Positions 8,123 to 17,987 of a stretch of 64,000 bases of DNA are shown piece after piece; position 1 is the stretch's first letter; each line of letters starts with the position of its first letter. The DNA comes from Corynebacterium lubricantis DSM 45231 (lineage in GTDB: Bacteria; Actinomycetota; Actinomycetes; Mycobacteriales; Mycobacteriaceae), in contig NZ_KB902187.1 of the NCBI RefSeq assembly GCF_000379425.1, positions 1-64,000 on the forward strand, written 5' to 3'. The translations under genes were made by a program, and so were the position numbers. The notes beneath the pieces were generated by a model, which did not search any database, had not been told where the DNA came from, and saw only the letters and a list, made by a program, of their open reading frames with translations.

Positions 8123-9244
8123 CTAGTCGCGGGCGAACGCCTTGACCTTGTCCCAGTCCGGGTCGAGGCCAAGACCTGGACCCTCGGGCAGTTTGACCAC
8201 GCCATCTTCGTAGACGAGGTCCTCGGTGGTGTACGACTCCTTGAGCAACATCGGGCCGAAGAGCTCGGAACCGAAGGTGATCGCCGGAGTGGAACAAGCG
8301 AAGTGCAAGGACGCGGCGGTGCCGAATGGGCCCTCCAGCGAAGTAGCACCGTGGCAGGCCAGGCCTGCTGCTTCGGCAATCGCAGCGGTCTTCTTCGACT
8401 CCTGGAGGCCACCGAGCTTGGTGGTCTTGATGGCGATCACGTCGGCTGCCTGAGCCTTCACCACGGCAAGGGCGTCGGCTGGCGAGCACACCGACTCGTC
8501 GGCCATCACGGGCACACCGATGCGGGTGGTGATCTCGCGCAGGGTGTCCAGATCGTCGGCAGGGGTTGGCTGCTCGAAGAGCTCGATGCCGGCATCCTTC
8601 AGACGTGGTAGGTACCGCAGTGCGGTGAGGCGATCCCAGCGTGCGTTGACGTCGATGCGCAGGCCGACCTTGCCGTCAAGTGCCTCGGAGAGCTCGGCGA
8701 TGCGCTTGGTGTCGCGGTCAGGGTCGCCGGCACCCATCTTCAGCTTGAAAGATTTGTGTCCGTGGGAGGCAATGCGCTCCTCGATCTCGGCCACGGCTTC
8801 GTCGAGAGGCAACACGCCAAGCGCCCAGGTCACGTCGACCTCGTCGCGAAGTCGGCCACCGAGCAGGTCGCGGACCTGCACTCCGAGGGCACGGGCCCAC
8901 GCGTCGTGCATTGCCACGTCGACGGCAGCCTTGGCGAAACGCATGTTTGCCACGGAGCCCTCAAAGTCCTTGAGGATGCCTACGAGTTCATTGACTTCGC
9001 GGCCAACCATGATTGGTGCCAAGTGTCCGTCGATGATGACCTTCATGGTCTCAGCGGACTCGCCGCCCCACCATGGACCGCCTGGGACGACACCCTCGCC
9101 GTAGCCCTTGACCCCGCCGTCGAGGACGACCTCGACGAGCAAGATGGGCTGAGAAGTAGCGGTGTAAGTGGCAAACCCGTGCGGGCGGATCAGCGGGACG
9201 TCGAGCAGTGTCGTATTTACTTGCGCAATTGTTAGATCAGACAT
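8123..9244 (-). CDS. catB: Muconate cycloisomerase
   Basis: 373 residues, full length for the muconate-lactonising subgroup of the enolase superfamily. Visible active-site elements are the KxK base (F-K-L-K-M), metal ligands D (RIDVNARWD), E (FEQP) and D (MADESV), and the second lysine in IAIKTTKLGG. It converts cis,cis-muconate to muconolactone using Mg or Mn. It lies 86 bases downstream of catA with a hairpin in between, and directly before catC. Confidence 0.93.
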   Translation of the reverse strand: MSDLTIAQVNTTLLDVPLIRPHGFATYTATSQPILLVEVVLDGGVKGYGEGVVPGGPWWGGESAETMKVIIDGHLAPIMVGREVNELVGILKDFEGSVANMRFAKAAVDVAMHDAWARALGVQVRDLLGGRLRDEVDVTWALGVLPLDEAVAEIEERIASHGHKSFKLKMGAGDPDRDTKRIAELSEALDGKVGLRIDVNARWDRLTALRYLPRLKDAGIELFEQPTPADDLDTLREITTRIGVPVMADESVCSPADALAVVKAQAADVIAIKTTKLGGLQESKKTAAIAEAAGLACHGATSLEGPFGTAASLHFACSTPAITFGSELFGPMLLKESYTTEDLVYEDGVVKLPEGPGLGLDPDWDKVKAFARD

Positions 9245-9269
9245 GTGTACTCCTTGCTTAGCAGCGAAA

Positions 9270-9300
9270 CCCCCACACCCACAGTAGCGGGGTGCGGGGG
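9270..9300 (-). terminator. Hairpin between catA and catB
   Basis: CCCCCACACCC (9270-9280) pairs with GGGTGCGGGGG (9290-9300), 10 of 11 pairs, loop 9 bases. On the minus strand it follows catA by 30 bases. It lacks a good T-run, so it may be a partial terminator or an RNA-stability element that keeps catA expression above catBC. Confidence 0.5.
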
Positions 9301-9330
9301 CTAGAAGGTAGACCAGTAAAGTCTTCCTAA

Positions 9331-10296
<966 letters not shown>

Positions 10297-10306
10297 CTAC
10301 TAAGAG

Positions 10307-10322
10307 TGTGGCCTAAACCACG
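10307..10322. promoter_or_regulatory. GlxR/CRP-like site upstream of catA
   Basis: TGTGGCCTAAACCACG matches 9 of 12 fixed positions of TGTGANNTANNTCACA. The same TGTGGCCTA-type core recurs in front of pcaH and the VAO-like oxidase gene. Confidence 0.45.
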
Positions 10323-10401
10323 AGGGACTCGCAAGGGGGTAGGCGCCTCATTTGGCCCACTTGAGTGTCGTTTCCCAGCACAAAGAGCAAATGCACTGCT
10401 A

Positions 10402-10418
10402 GTGAACGCAGCGTTCAC
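10402..10418. promoter_or_regulatory. Perfect inverted repeat, candidate ben/cat operator
   Basis: GTGAACG and CGTTCAC arms of 7 bases flank CAG; a third GTGAAC half-site follows 3 bases after the repeat, at 10422. The arrangement of repeated half-sites resembles a regulator binding site. The bound protein is not known; BenR-type LuxR proteins are the obvious candidates. Confidence 0.5.
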
Positions 10419-10444
10419 ATTGTGAACCCAATGCCCCTAGCCAA

Positions 10445-10464
10445 CCCTAGGAATTGTACTAGGG
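10445..10464. promoter_or_regulatory. CCCTAG-N8-CTAGGG inverted repeat
   Basis: Perfect 6-base arms with an 8-base AT-rich spacer between the catA and benA promoters; another CCCTAG lies at 10435-10440. Related CTAGGGG sequence occurs in front of pcaH (about 25984). Confidence 0.4.
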
Positions 10465-10750
10465 ATCGGGGGAGGTTCGCCATCTCGTACTACTTTTCGC
10501 CATAAATTACGCCATTTAGCTGGAGTTTCTCATTTTTGAAAACTGACCCCCTAATCACACCTAGGACATTCCCCAATGTGATGCAGTTCATTCTTTGACA
10601 GCATTGTGGCATCCCACCCCGCAGTTCATATGAGCCAAATCCAGCACAACCGCAGGTAAGGCGCCTGTTCGGCACACGGTGGAAGCCCCGAGATAAGTCT
10701 TCCAGCTTATCCAGATCACTCTTGAACTCTAGTTAGCAAAGGAACGCACC

Positions 10751-12271
10751 ATGACGTCACCGACCGCAGATGTTCGCGAAATCCTCTCCCGCGTCCTTCA
10801 GAACGAGCCAGAAGAAGGCATCGTCCGCCTCAACCGCGAAGTCTTCACCGATGAAGAAATCTTCGACCTCGAGATGAAGTACATTTTCGAAGGCAACTGG
10901 ATCTTCCTGGCCCACGAGTCCCAGATCCCTAACGTTGGCGATTACTTCACCACCAACATCGGCCGTCAGCCAGTTGTGATCACCCGCTCCAAGGATGGCG
11001 AGCTCAACTGCATCGTCAACTCTTGCTCCCACCGTGGCGCGATGCTGTGCCGCAAGAAGGTCGACAACCGCACCACCCTGACCTGCCCTTTCCACGGCTG
11101 GACCTTCTCCAACGACGGCACCTTCCTCAAGGCCAAGGACGAGGCCAACGGTGGCTACCCTGACACCTTCAAGAAGGACGGCTCCCACGACCTGCGTCGC
11201 ATCCCGAAGTTCGAGTCCTACCGCGGCTTCCTCTTCGGTTCGCTTAACGACGATGTCGTGCCGCTCGAGGAGTTCCTCGGCGATACCCGCGTGATGCTCG
11301 ACATGCTCATCGACCAGTCCCCTGAGGGCCTCGAGGTTCTCAAGGGCACCTCGACCTACACCTTCGACGGCAACTGGAAGCTGCAAACCGAAAACGGCGC
11401 GGACGGCTACCACGTGTCCTCCGTGCACTGGAACTACGCGGCCACCACCGGCCGTCGCTCCACCGGCGAGTCCGAGAACGACACCAAGGCCATGGACGCA
11501 GGCAAGTGGGGCGAGCAAGGTGGCGGCTACTTCTCCTTCCCTCACGGCCACCTCGCACTGTGGACCGAGTGGGCAAACCCTGAGGACCGCCCAGTCTTCG
11601 ACCGCCTCGGAGAGCTGCAGGAACTCCACGGCGAAGAGCGCGGCAAGTTCATGGTTGGCGCATCGCGCAACCTCTGCCTCTACCCGAACGTCTACATCAT
11701 GGATCAGTTCTCCACCCAGATCCGTCGCCTCGAGCCAGTCTCGGTAGACAAGACCGAAGTCTCCATCTACTGCATCGCTCCCAAGGGCGAGTCCGCTGAG
11801 AACCGCGCGAACCGCATCCGCCAGTACGAGGACTTCTTCAACGCAACCGGCATGGCTACCCCAGATGACCTGGAAGAGTTCCGTTCCTGCCAGAAGACCT
11901 ACCAGGCAACCTCCTTCCCATGGAACGACATGACCCGCGGCTTGGAGCACCAGGTTGAGGGCGCTAACGAAGTAGCGAAGCAACTGGGAATGAACGAAGT
12001 GCTCTCCTCCGGTGCCCGCGCTGAGGACGAGGGCCTCTACCCAATCCAGCACACCTACTGGGAAGAGCTCATGGAAAAGGCCGTCGATCAAGAAGACGCC
12101 GACCTAGCCGCCCGTACTTCCAAGCAGGTGCGTGACGACGAGGAATCGTCTGCAGCCACCGTCGCATTCGCCAAGGCACGTGCAGCTGCGAAGGCCTCCT
12201 CTTCCTCCTCCGCCAGCGCAGGCGAAACCAGCTCCACCGGCCGTCGCGTCCGCCGCAAGCGCAAGCAGTAA
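10751..12271 (+). CDS. benA: Benzoate 1,2-dioxygenase, large (alpha) subunit
   Basis: 506 residues. The Rieske 2Fe-2S ligands are C92, H94, C112 and H115 (CSHRGAMLC .. CPFHG). The catalytic iron site is visible as [13 protein letters not shown] with H221 and H226. With BenB it forms the oxygenase that adds O2 to benzoate, giving a cis-dihydrodiol carboxylate. Usual BenA proteins are about 450-470 residues; the last 35 here form a Ser/Ala stretch followed by a basic tail (RRVRRKRKQ) that is outside the conserved fold. Good ribosome site AAAGGAACG before ATG. First gene of benABCD; the gap to benB is 47 bases. Confidence 0.95.
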   Translation: MTSPTADVREILSRVLQNEPEEGIVRLNREVFTDEEIFDLEMKYIFEGNWIFLAHESQIPNVGDYFTTNIGRQPVVITRSKDGELNCIVNSCSHRGAMLCRKKVDNRTTLTCPFHGWTFSNDGTFLKAKDEANGGYPDTFKKDGSHDLRRIPKFESYRGFLFGSLNDDVVPLEEFLGDTRVMLDMLIDQSPEGLEVLKGTSTYTFDGNWKLQTENGADGYHVSSVHWNYAATTGRRSTGESENDTKAMDAGKWGEQGGGYFSFPHGHLALWTEWANPEDRPVFDRLGELQELHGEERGKFMVGASRNLCLYPNVYIMDQFSTQIRRLEPVSVDKTEVSIYCIAPKGESAENRANRIRQYEDFFNATGMATPDDLEEFRSCQKTYQATSFPWNDMTRGLEHQVEGANEVAKQLGMNEVLSSGARAEDEGLYPIQHTYWEELMEKAVDQEDADLAARTSKQVRDDEESSAATVAFAKARAAAKASSSSSASAGETSSTGRRVRRKRKQ

Positions 12272-12318
12272 TCGTCCCTCGCTTTCACTCACACACCTAT
12301 TTCAAAGGAGCTTCGCCA

Positions 12319-12813
12319 ATGTCTGAAATCACCCGCGAACAAATCCAAGATTTCCTTTACTACGAAAACCGCCTCCTCGATGACCGTCAGTTTGAGGAGT
12401 GGCTCGAGTGCTACCGCCCAGACACGTCCTACTGGATGCCGGCCTGGGACGTCGATGAGCAGCTGACCACCGACCCACAAAATGAAATCTCGCTGATCTA
12501 CTACCCCACCCGCGCTGGCCTCGAGGATCGTGTGTTCCGCATCCGCACCGAGCGTTCGTCTGCAACCTCGATCCCTGAGCCACGCACCAGCCACAACGCC
12601 TCCAACATCGAGATCTTGGAGCAGCGTGACGGCGAAGTAGACATCCGCTACAACTGGATTTCTTACTACTTCCGCTACAACACCACCGACCACTACTTCG
12701 GCACCACGTGGCTGACCATCGACTTCTCTGGTGAGAAGCCACAGATTGCAAGCAAGAAGATCGTTTTGAAGAACGACTACATCCACCACGTTGTAGATAT
12801 CTACCAGCTCTAA
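12319..12813 (+). CDS. benB: Benzoate 1,2-dioxygenase, small (beta) subunit
   Basis: 164 residues, the normal size for the ring-hydroxylating beta subunit with its cone-shaped alpha+beta fold. Recognisable stretches are FLYYENRLLDDRQFEEWLEC, WMPAWDVDE and the C-terminal KIVLKNDYIHHVVDIYQL. It packs with BenA in an alpha3beta3 oxygenase and has mainly a structural role. AAAGGAG precedes the ATG. It lies between benA and benC in the operon. Confidence 0.93.
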   Translation: MSEITREQIQDFLYYENRLLDDRQFEEWLECYRPDTSYWMPAWDVDEQLTTDPQNEISLIYYPTRAGLEDRVFRIRTERSSATSIPEPRTSHNASNIEILEQRDGEVDIRYNWISYYFRYNTTDHYFGTTWLTIDFSGEKPQIASKKIVLKNDYIHHVVDIYQL

Positions 12814-12886
12814 TTCGTTCTGGTTTTCACGTAATTGAAGTTCAGTATTAGGACCCACGAAAGTTGGGTAGAACAGGAGGCCACTC

Positions 12887-14473
12887 ATGGCTGACCCACA
12901 AGTTGCCCTGACCTTCGAAGACGGTGTGACTCGATTCATCACCGTCGAAGAAGACCAGACCATCACCGATGCGGCATACAAGGCACGAATCAACATCCCC
13001 TTTGACTGCCGTGACGGCGCCTGCGGTACCTGCAAGGCGTTCTGTGAGTCTGGCGAGTACGAAGAAGGCGAGTACATCGATGACGCCATGACCGAGGAGG
13101 AGGCAGACCAGGGCTACATCCTGGCGTGCCAGACCTACCCTATCGAGGACATGGTTGTGCAGATTGCCACCACGTCTGCGGCGGCGAAGGCCGGCGCAGC
13201 AACGCTGATTGGCCACATCACCGAACTCGACCGTCTTTCGGAGTCGACAGTGCGATTTGCCGTGCAGCTAGAAGAGCGCGATCAGCTCAACTACCTGCCG
13301 GGTCAGTACATGAATATTGCCCCACCTAATGCTGACTTCCACCGTTCTTACTCTTTCAGCTCGGGCCCAAGCGACGACATTGTGACCTTCCTGGTGAAGT
13401 ACACCAAGGACGGCAATATGACTCGCTACCTCACCGAGGAAGCCAAGGTCGGCGACCGACTCAACCTCACCGGCCCCATGGGTTCGTTCTTCCTGCGCGA
13501 GCCACAAGCCCCAGTCACGCTGCTCGCCGGCGGTACCGGCTTGGCTCCCATCCTGGCGATCTTGGAGAAGCTCGCCGAAAACCCTGATCTTGACCAGCCC
13601 GTGCGCCTGATTTACGGCGCTACCTTCAACCACGACATCGTCGAGGTTGAGCGTCTCAATGCTTTCAAGGACAAGATCAAGGACTTCGACTGGTTCTCTG
13701 TAGTCTCTGCACCGGATGAGGAGCACGAGCGCAAGGGCTACGTCACTCAGTTCATCACGGACGAGCACCTGCACGACGGCGACGCTGACATCTACCTGTG
13801 TGGCCCACCACCAATGGTCGAGGCAGTACGTACCTTCCTCAATGATCTGGATAACCCACCGGCTAACTTCTACTACGAGAAGTTCACCCCGAATGCCGCA
13901 GCGGCAGCCGGAGAGAAGAAGCCTGAGCCAACGGCTACGAAGCCAACGACGACCAACGTCGTGGAAGATGGCCTGTCGAAGACCGTCACCTCGGATGAGG
14001 CAGGTGGCATCGAAACCGGCCACATCCTTACCGCAAAGACCAACTCCGAAGCACAGTTCAACGCACTTATGGCGCTTGAGCTTGGCGTGGTCACCCTCAT
14101 GATCGACAAGCTTGACAGCGAGGACTACGCGGAACTGCGCCGCCGCGCAGAGGAGTGCAAGAAGTACATCGAGGGTGACAAGTTCCTCGATGCTGTGGCC
14201 TACACCGAGGCGAACCACAACTACCACGACTTCTTGTTCGATCGTTCCGGTAACCCTGCGATGCAGCAGGCCTACCACGTGCTCGATGTCGTCGAGGTCA
14301 TGCACAACGAGCTCGCCGATAAGGGCTTTGTGGCACCAGGTGTAGTCCAAGACCACTTCGACTTCGTCGACGCGCTCGAAGCACACGACTTCGACGCCGT
14401 GCGCACCATCGTCGAGCGCCACCACCGCAGCGCCATCAAGACCGTCCACACCGCTATCGAGGAGAGCAATTAA
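12887..14473 (+). CDS. benC: Benzoate dioxygenase reductase with a C-terminal FCD-like domain
   Basis: 528 residues, against about 340 for the classical BenC. Residues 1-95 are a plant-type 2Fe-2S ferredoxin (C41, C46, C49, C81). Residues 105-335 are the FAD/NADH reductase (RSYSFSS at 153-159, GGTGLAP at 215-221, LCGPPPM at 304-310). A Pro/Thr/Lys linker runs to about 365. Residues 385-525 are helical and resemble the FCD ligand-binding domain of GntR regulators, including NHNYHDFLFDRSGN and an H-x(21)-H pattern (H447, H490, H512 as likely metal ligands); no winged helix is present. It passes electrons from NADH to BenA. The stop overlaps benD's ATG by one base. Confidence 0.92.
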   Translation: MADPQVALTFEDGVTRFITVEEDQTITDAAYKARINIPFDCRDGACGTCKAFCESGEYEEGEYIDDAMTEEEADQGYILACQTYPIEDMVVQIATTSAAAKAGAATLIGHITELDRLSESTVRFAVQLEERDQLNYLPGQYMNIAPPNADFHRSYSFSSGPSDDIVTFLVKYTKDGNMTRYLTEEAKVGDRLNLTGPMGSFFLREPQAPVTLLAGGTGLAPILAILEKLAENPDLDQPVRLIYGATFNHDIVEVERLNAFKDKIKDFDWFSVVSAPDEEHERKGYVTQFITDEHLHDGDADIYLCGPPPMVEAVRTFLNDLDNPPANFYYEKFTPNAAAAAGEKKPEPTATKPTTTNVVEDGLSKTVTSDEAGGIETGHILTAKTNSEAQFNALMALELGVVTLMIDKLDSEDYAELRRRAEECKKYIEGDKFLDAVAYTEANHNYHDFLFDRSGNPAMQQAYHVLDVVEVMHNELADKGFVAPGVVQDHFDFVDALEAHDFDAVRTIVERHHRSAIKTVHTAIEESN

Positions 14474-15312
14474 TGGCCAAAGGTGAGATGCCTACCGGCG
14501 CAGGAATCGAAGGAACGCCTGAACTAATCACCCCGGAGCGCTTCAAGGGTCAGGTCGTGTTGATCACGGGCGCAGCTCAAGGCATCGGCCTTGCGGTTGC
14601 AAACCGGATCGCGCACGAGGGTGCTCAGCTCTTCCTCGTTGATCGCGCGGATCTCGTCGGGGAGGTTGCTAGCGAGATCGCGCAGCGCTCCGGTGCCGAG
14701 ATCGGCTGGGCCACGGCGGACCTGGAAACCTTCGCTGGTGCCGATTCCATGGCGCAGGCCTGCAAGGACAAGTTCGGACGCATTGATGTCGCAATCAACG
14801 TTGTTGGCGGCACCATCTGGGCGAAGCCTTTCGAGCGCTACGCACCGGAAGAGATTGAAAAGGAAGTCAACCGCTCCCTCTTCACTACCCTGTGGTCCGT
14901 GCGCGCCGAGCTTCCTCACCTCATTGAGGCTGGCGGCGGGACGATCGTCAATGTGTCCTCCGTTGCTACCCGCGGCGTCAACCGCGTGCCTTATGCAGCA
15001 TCGAAGGGTGGCGTCAATGCTTTGACTTCGGCGCTCGCGCTCGAGGCTGCCGAAAAGAATGTTCGCGTGGTCGCTACTGCCCCAGGTGGCACCCTCGCAC
15101 CTGAGCGCAAGGTGAAGCGTGGGCCAGGACCTGAGGGCGAACAGGCCAAGCAGTGGTACCAGGCGATCGTTGATCAGACCATCGATTCCAGCTTGTTTAA
15201 GCGCTACGGAACGTTGGACGAACAGGCTGCACCTATCGTGTTCCTGGCTTCTCGCGAAGCCAGCTACATCACCGGATCGGTGCTTCCTGTCGCTGGCGGC
15301 GATCAAGGATAA
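14473..15312 (+). CDS. benD: Benzoate cis-diol dehydrogenase (DHB dehydrogenase)
   Basis: 279 residues of the short-chain dehydrogenase family. The cofactor motif is LITGAAQGIGLA, the catalytic Ser lies in IVNVSSVATRG and the Y-x-x-x-K pair in YAASKGG. It oxidises and decarboxylates the benzoate dihydrodiol to catechol with NAD+. It starts on the last base of benC's stop codon, so translation is coupled. It closes benABCD; a regulator follows 57 bases later. Confidence 0.93.
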   Translation: MAKGEMPTGAGIEGTPELITPERFKGQVVLITGAAQGIGLAVANRIAHEGAQLFLVDRADLVGEVASEIAQRSGAEIGWATADLETFAGADSMAQACKDKFGRIDVAINVVGGTIWAKPFERYAPEEIEKEVNRSLFTTLWSVRAELPHLIEAGGGTIVNVSSVATRGVNRVPYAASKGGVNALTSALALEAAEKNVRVVATAPGGTLAPERKVKRGPGPEGEQAKQWYQAIVDQTIDSSLFKRYGTLDEQAAPIVFLASREASYITGSVLPVAGGDQG

Positions 15313-15328
15313 TTACTTAGGGTCGTGT

Positions 15329-15342
15329 GAGGGATTTCCCTC
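15329..15342 (+). promoter_or_regulatory. Inverted repeat between benD and the first LuxR gene
   Basis: GAGGGA-TT-TCCCTC, perfect 6-base arms, 28 bases before the regulator's start codon. It could be a short mRNA hairpin or a regulator site; no T-run follows. Confidence 0.35.
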
Positions 15343-15369
15343 GCAAGACCTGACGTAAGGTGAACAATC

Positions 15370-17943
15370 ATGGCTTATAGTGCAGCGACCGATACCCAAA
15401 GAGTGGTTGAGCAGATCGTCGGCTCCCCCGCGGGAACCGGAACAATTATCATTCTGGCCGGTCCGGGCCCCTCAGAAGTAGTGGACCGAGTGGTGCGTAC
15501 TCTTCCGGGATTCGCCATCGCGCGAATCTCTGCAATGGAATGGCGCAGCGAGGACCAGGGGTGGCTTAGCTGTCAGCTGCAGCGCGACCTTGGAGACTTT
15601 AAGGAACTCGATTCCGCGAAGTCCGCGCAGGCCATCGTGGTGGATAACGCCCAGTGGGCAGACAAGTCTTCGCTGCACGAGTTGATCGAGCTGGCGCAAA
15701 CGACCAAGGAAGGTCGTTTCGCCTTGGTGCTTGCCACCACGTCCAACACGACCGTGGAACAGTATCGCTACCTGGCTGATCTCACCATCACATTGCCGCC
15801 TCTGGGTATCGACGATGTTGCTGCCTTAAGCCTGCGTCACCGCGGTGTGCACTTGAATCCGGATTTGAGCAATCGCGTCCTTGAAGTCACGGGAGGCGAC
15901 CCGGGGCTCATTCGCGACCTCCTAGACGCGGTTCCCGAGGACCACTGGCACCAAAGCAACCCCTACTTGCCGCTGCCCGCGCATTGGCGTCGCGCCTTCG
16001 ATGAGCGGACCAAGGACATAGATGTGATTGAGGCCCTGCAGACCGTCAGCGCATGCAGCGACCTCGATGCGCTCGAAGAACTTATCGACGACAAGCTGCA
16101 GCTCACCACCGCTTTCGCACACGGAATCGTGCATTCGGTTCCCGATGGCACTCGTCGCGTCGTGGTCTTTGCCAATTCCACCGACCTCGCCGTCATTCGT
16201 GCCTCTACCCCACCCGAGGAATTGCGCTCAATCCACCAGCGGGCAGCAACCTGGTTCCGTGTGCAAGGCAATGAAACTGAAGCGCTCATGCATGACGCGC
16301 AGGGGCTCGAAGAATCCTCCGATGAGCTGGCCGAGATCATGACGAAAAGGTCGCGTCAGCTCAGCATGGCGGGAAACTATCGACAAGCGTTTACGATGTT
16401 GAGTTTTGCCTCCAAAGTGGCCGGCGATTCGTCGTTAAGCGACAAGCTCACTCTTCGCGCTATCGAGTCGCTGATCTCCGACTCTGATATTCCTCGTGCC
16501 CGGCAATACGCCCTGCAAATGCGAGGGCAGGGCAACAATGCACACGTGGATTCGATCCGCGGTTACCTCGCTCTGCATGAGGGTCGACGCTTCGACGCGA
16601 AGTCCCTGATCGAGCGTGCCTGGGCAACTCTGGAAGCACACGATAGTAAGGACGCGGAGATGCGCACACGCGTCGCATCGCGTCAAGTACTGCTCTCCTT
16701 GTGTGAATGGCAACCGGAAAAGCTGGTCGGCTGGGCAGCGACGAGTAGCCAGTGGGCCGAGCCACAATCGTCAACGAACCTGGAGGCGCACTATATCTCG
16801 ATTATTGGCAAGGCCGCGACCTCCGGTGTCGCCCCGGACGACGCTCCCGTGCCCTGGGAGACTGAGATCATGGCGCAGCGTCGCCACATGGCTACCGGCT
16901 GGGTCGCACTCGTCCACGACGATCTCACTGCCGCGCGCCAGCACCTGATGGTGCAAAGCTCAGGCGAAGGCTCGGAACGCATTGGTACCTGGATGGATGC
17001 GTGGCTTGCGCGCGCTTACTACCTATCCGGGGATCTCGATGCCGCAGAACGTGCCATGGAGCGCGGACTAGCCCGCGTCGAGCGCTTTGGCATCACCTTC
17101 CTCGAGCCACTATTGCTGTGGACCGGGTCAACCATTGCCAGCATGCGCGGTGACCGCGAGCTCACGCGTATGTATACGAGCCGGATGACCTTAAGTCACG
17201 ATGCATTCCCGATCCAGCAAATCCCTTCGGCCATGGCGCGTCTGCACGTCGCGCAGACCGACGCTGATTTGACCACCGCGCTGCGTTTCGGCCAGCACCT
17301 CGTTGACCTGGACAAAGAAGTGGACACCTCGCAGCCGGGTTTTTGGCCGTGGCACGACGTGTGGGTCAATACCCTGGTCCAGGCCGGGCGTCTCGACGAG
17401 GCGCAGTGGCAAATCGACCGTGACCTCGATCGGGTCCAGGCCTCGAACATCATCTCGGTCAAGGCCAAGCTGAACACCTCGCACGGTCGCTTGCTGCTCG
17501 CCCAAGGTGAGGTGACCAAGGGAGTACAGCTTTTCGACGACGCCATGTCCATGATTGAACCGCTGAATACCCCTATCTATACCGCCCGTATTTTGTTCGA
17601 GTATGGCCAGGCGCTGCGCCGCGTCGGCAAACGAAAACTTGCCGACGACCGCTTCGCCCGTGCCGCCGAACTCTATGCCACGATGGGTGCTGATTTCTTT
17701 GTCGAACGCTGCAACCGAGAGCGTCGCGCCGGTGGCTTGGGCTCCCGCGAGCCTTCGCCCAATGGGTTGACGCCGCAGGAGATGGAGATTGCCACACTGG
17801 TCGCCGACGGTGCCACCAACAAGGAAGCCGCGACCGAACTGTATCTTTCGGCCAAAACTGTGGAGTATCACCTCACGCGGGTGTATCGAAAGCTGGGGAT
17901 TCGTACGCGCTCCGAGCTTTCGCGCGCCTTGCATAACCAATAG
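15370..17943 (+). CDS. benR: Large LuxR-family transcriptional regulator (BenR-like)
   Basis: 857 residues. The C-terminal 60 residues are a LuxR-type helix-turn-helix (LTPQEMEIATLVADGATNKEA .. KTVEYHLTRVYRKLGI). The N-terminal third resembles a STAND/AAA-type ATPase, with a Walker-B-like AIVVDNAQWAD, but the P-loop position reads LAGPGPSEVVD and lacks the GKS/T signature. The middle is helical repeat sequence of TPR type with WARAY-, LEPLLLWTG- and LFDDAMSM-like segments. It lies directly after benD with AAGGTG before the ATG. C. glutamicum has an ATP-binding LuxR activator at the same place, so a role in inducing ben and cat is likely. Confidence 0.82.
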   Translation: MAYSAATDTQRVVEQIVGSPAGTGTIIILAGPGPSEVVDRVVRTLPGFAIARISAMEWRSEDQGWLSCQLQRDLGDFKELDSAKSAQAIVVDNAQWADKSSLHELIELAQTTKEGRFALVLATTSNTTVEQYRYLADLTITLPPLGIDDVAALSLRHRGVHLNPDLSNRVLEVTGGDPGLIRDLLDAVPEDHWHQSNPYLPLPAHWRRAFDERTKDIDVIEALQTVSACSDLDALEELIDDKLQLTTAFAHGIVHSVPDGTRRVVVFANSTDLAVIRASTPPEELRSIHQRAATWFRVQGNETEALMHDAQGLEESSDELAEIMTKRSRQLSMAGNYRQAFTMLSFASKVAGDSSLSDKLTLRAIESLISDSDIPRARQYALQMRGQGNNAHVDSIRGYLALHEGRRFDAKSLIERAWATLEAHDSKDAEMRTRVASRQVLLSLCEWQPEKLVGWAATSSQWAEPQSSTNLEAHYISIIGKAATSGVAPDDAPVPWETEIMAQRRHMATGWVALVHDDLTAARQHLMVQSSGEGSERIGTWMDAWLARAYYLSGDLDAAERAMERGLARVERFGITFLEPLLLWTGSTIASMRGDRELTRMYTSRMTLSHDAFPIQQIPSAMARLHVAQTDADLTTALRFGQHLVDLDKEVDTSQPGFWPWHDVWVNTLVQAGRLDEAQWQIDRDLDRVQASNIISVKAKLNTSHGRLLLAQGEVTKGVQLFDDAMSMIEPLNTPIYTARILFEYGQALRRVGKRKLADDRFARAAELYATMGADFFVERCNRERRAGGLGSREPSPNGLTPQEMEIATLVADGATNKEAATELYLSAKTVEYHLTRVYRKLGIRTRSELSRALHNQ

Positions 17944-17987
17944 GTTCTGTCTGCCCCCATGGTGTGCTTCGCCTAGGGTAGATATTT

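Noticed and set aside
7855..8412. 185-residue open frame reported around catC
   Set aside because: Only its last 84 codons match muconolactone isomerase; the rest overlaps catB in another frame.
10402..10418. This inverted repeat as a GlxR site
   Set aside because: Spacing between GTGA and TCAC is 9 bases against 6 in the GlxR consensus.
10757..12091. 444-residue open frame on the minus strand inside benA
   Set aside because: It has no family resemblance, is low-complexity (Val/Glu/Leu-rich) and is the antisense shadow of a high-GC gene.
13268..14449. 393-residue open frame on the minus strand opposite benC
   Set aside because: No recognisable domain or ribosome site; codon pattern is that of an antisense frame.
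15370..15600. Intact P-loop ATPase in the first LuxR regulator
   Set aside because: The expected Walker A lysine and Ser/Thr are missing (GPGPSEVV), so ATP binding is not claimed.
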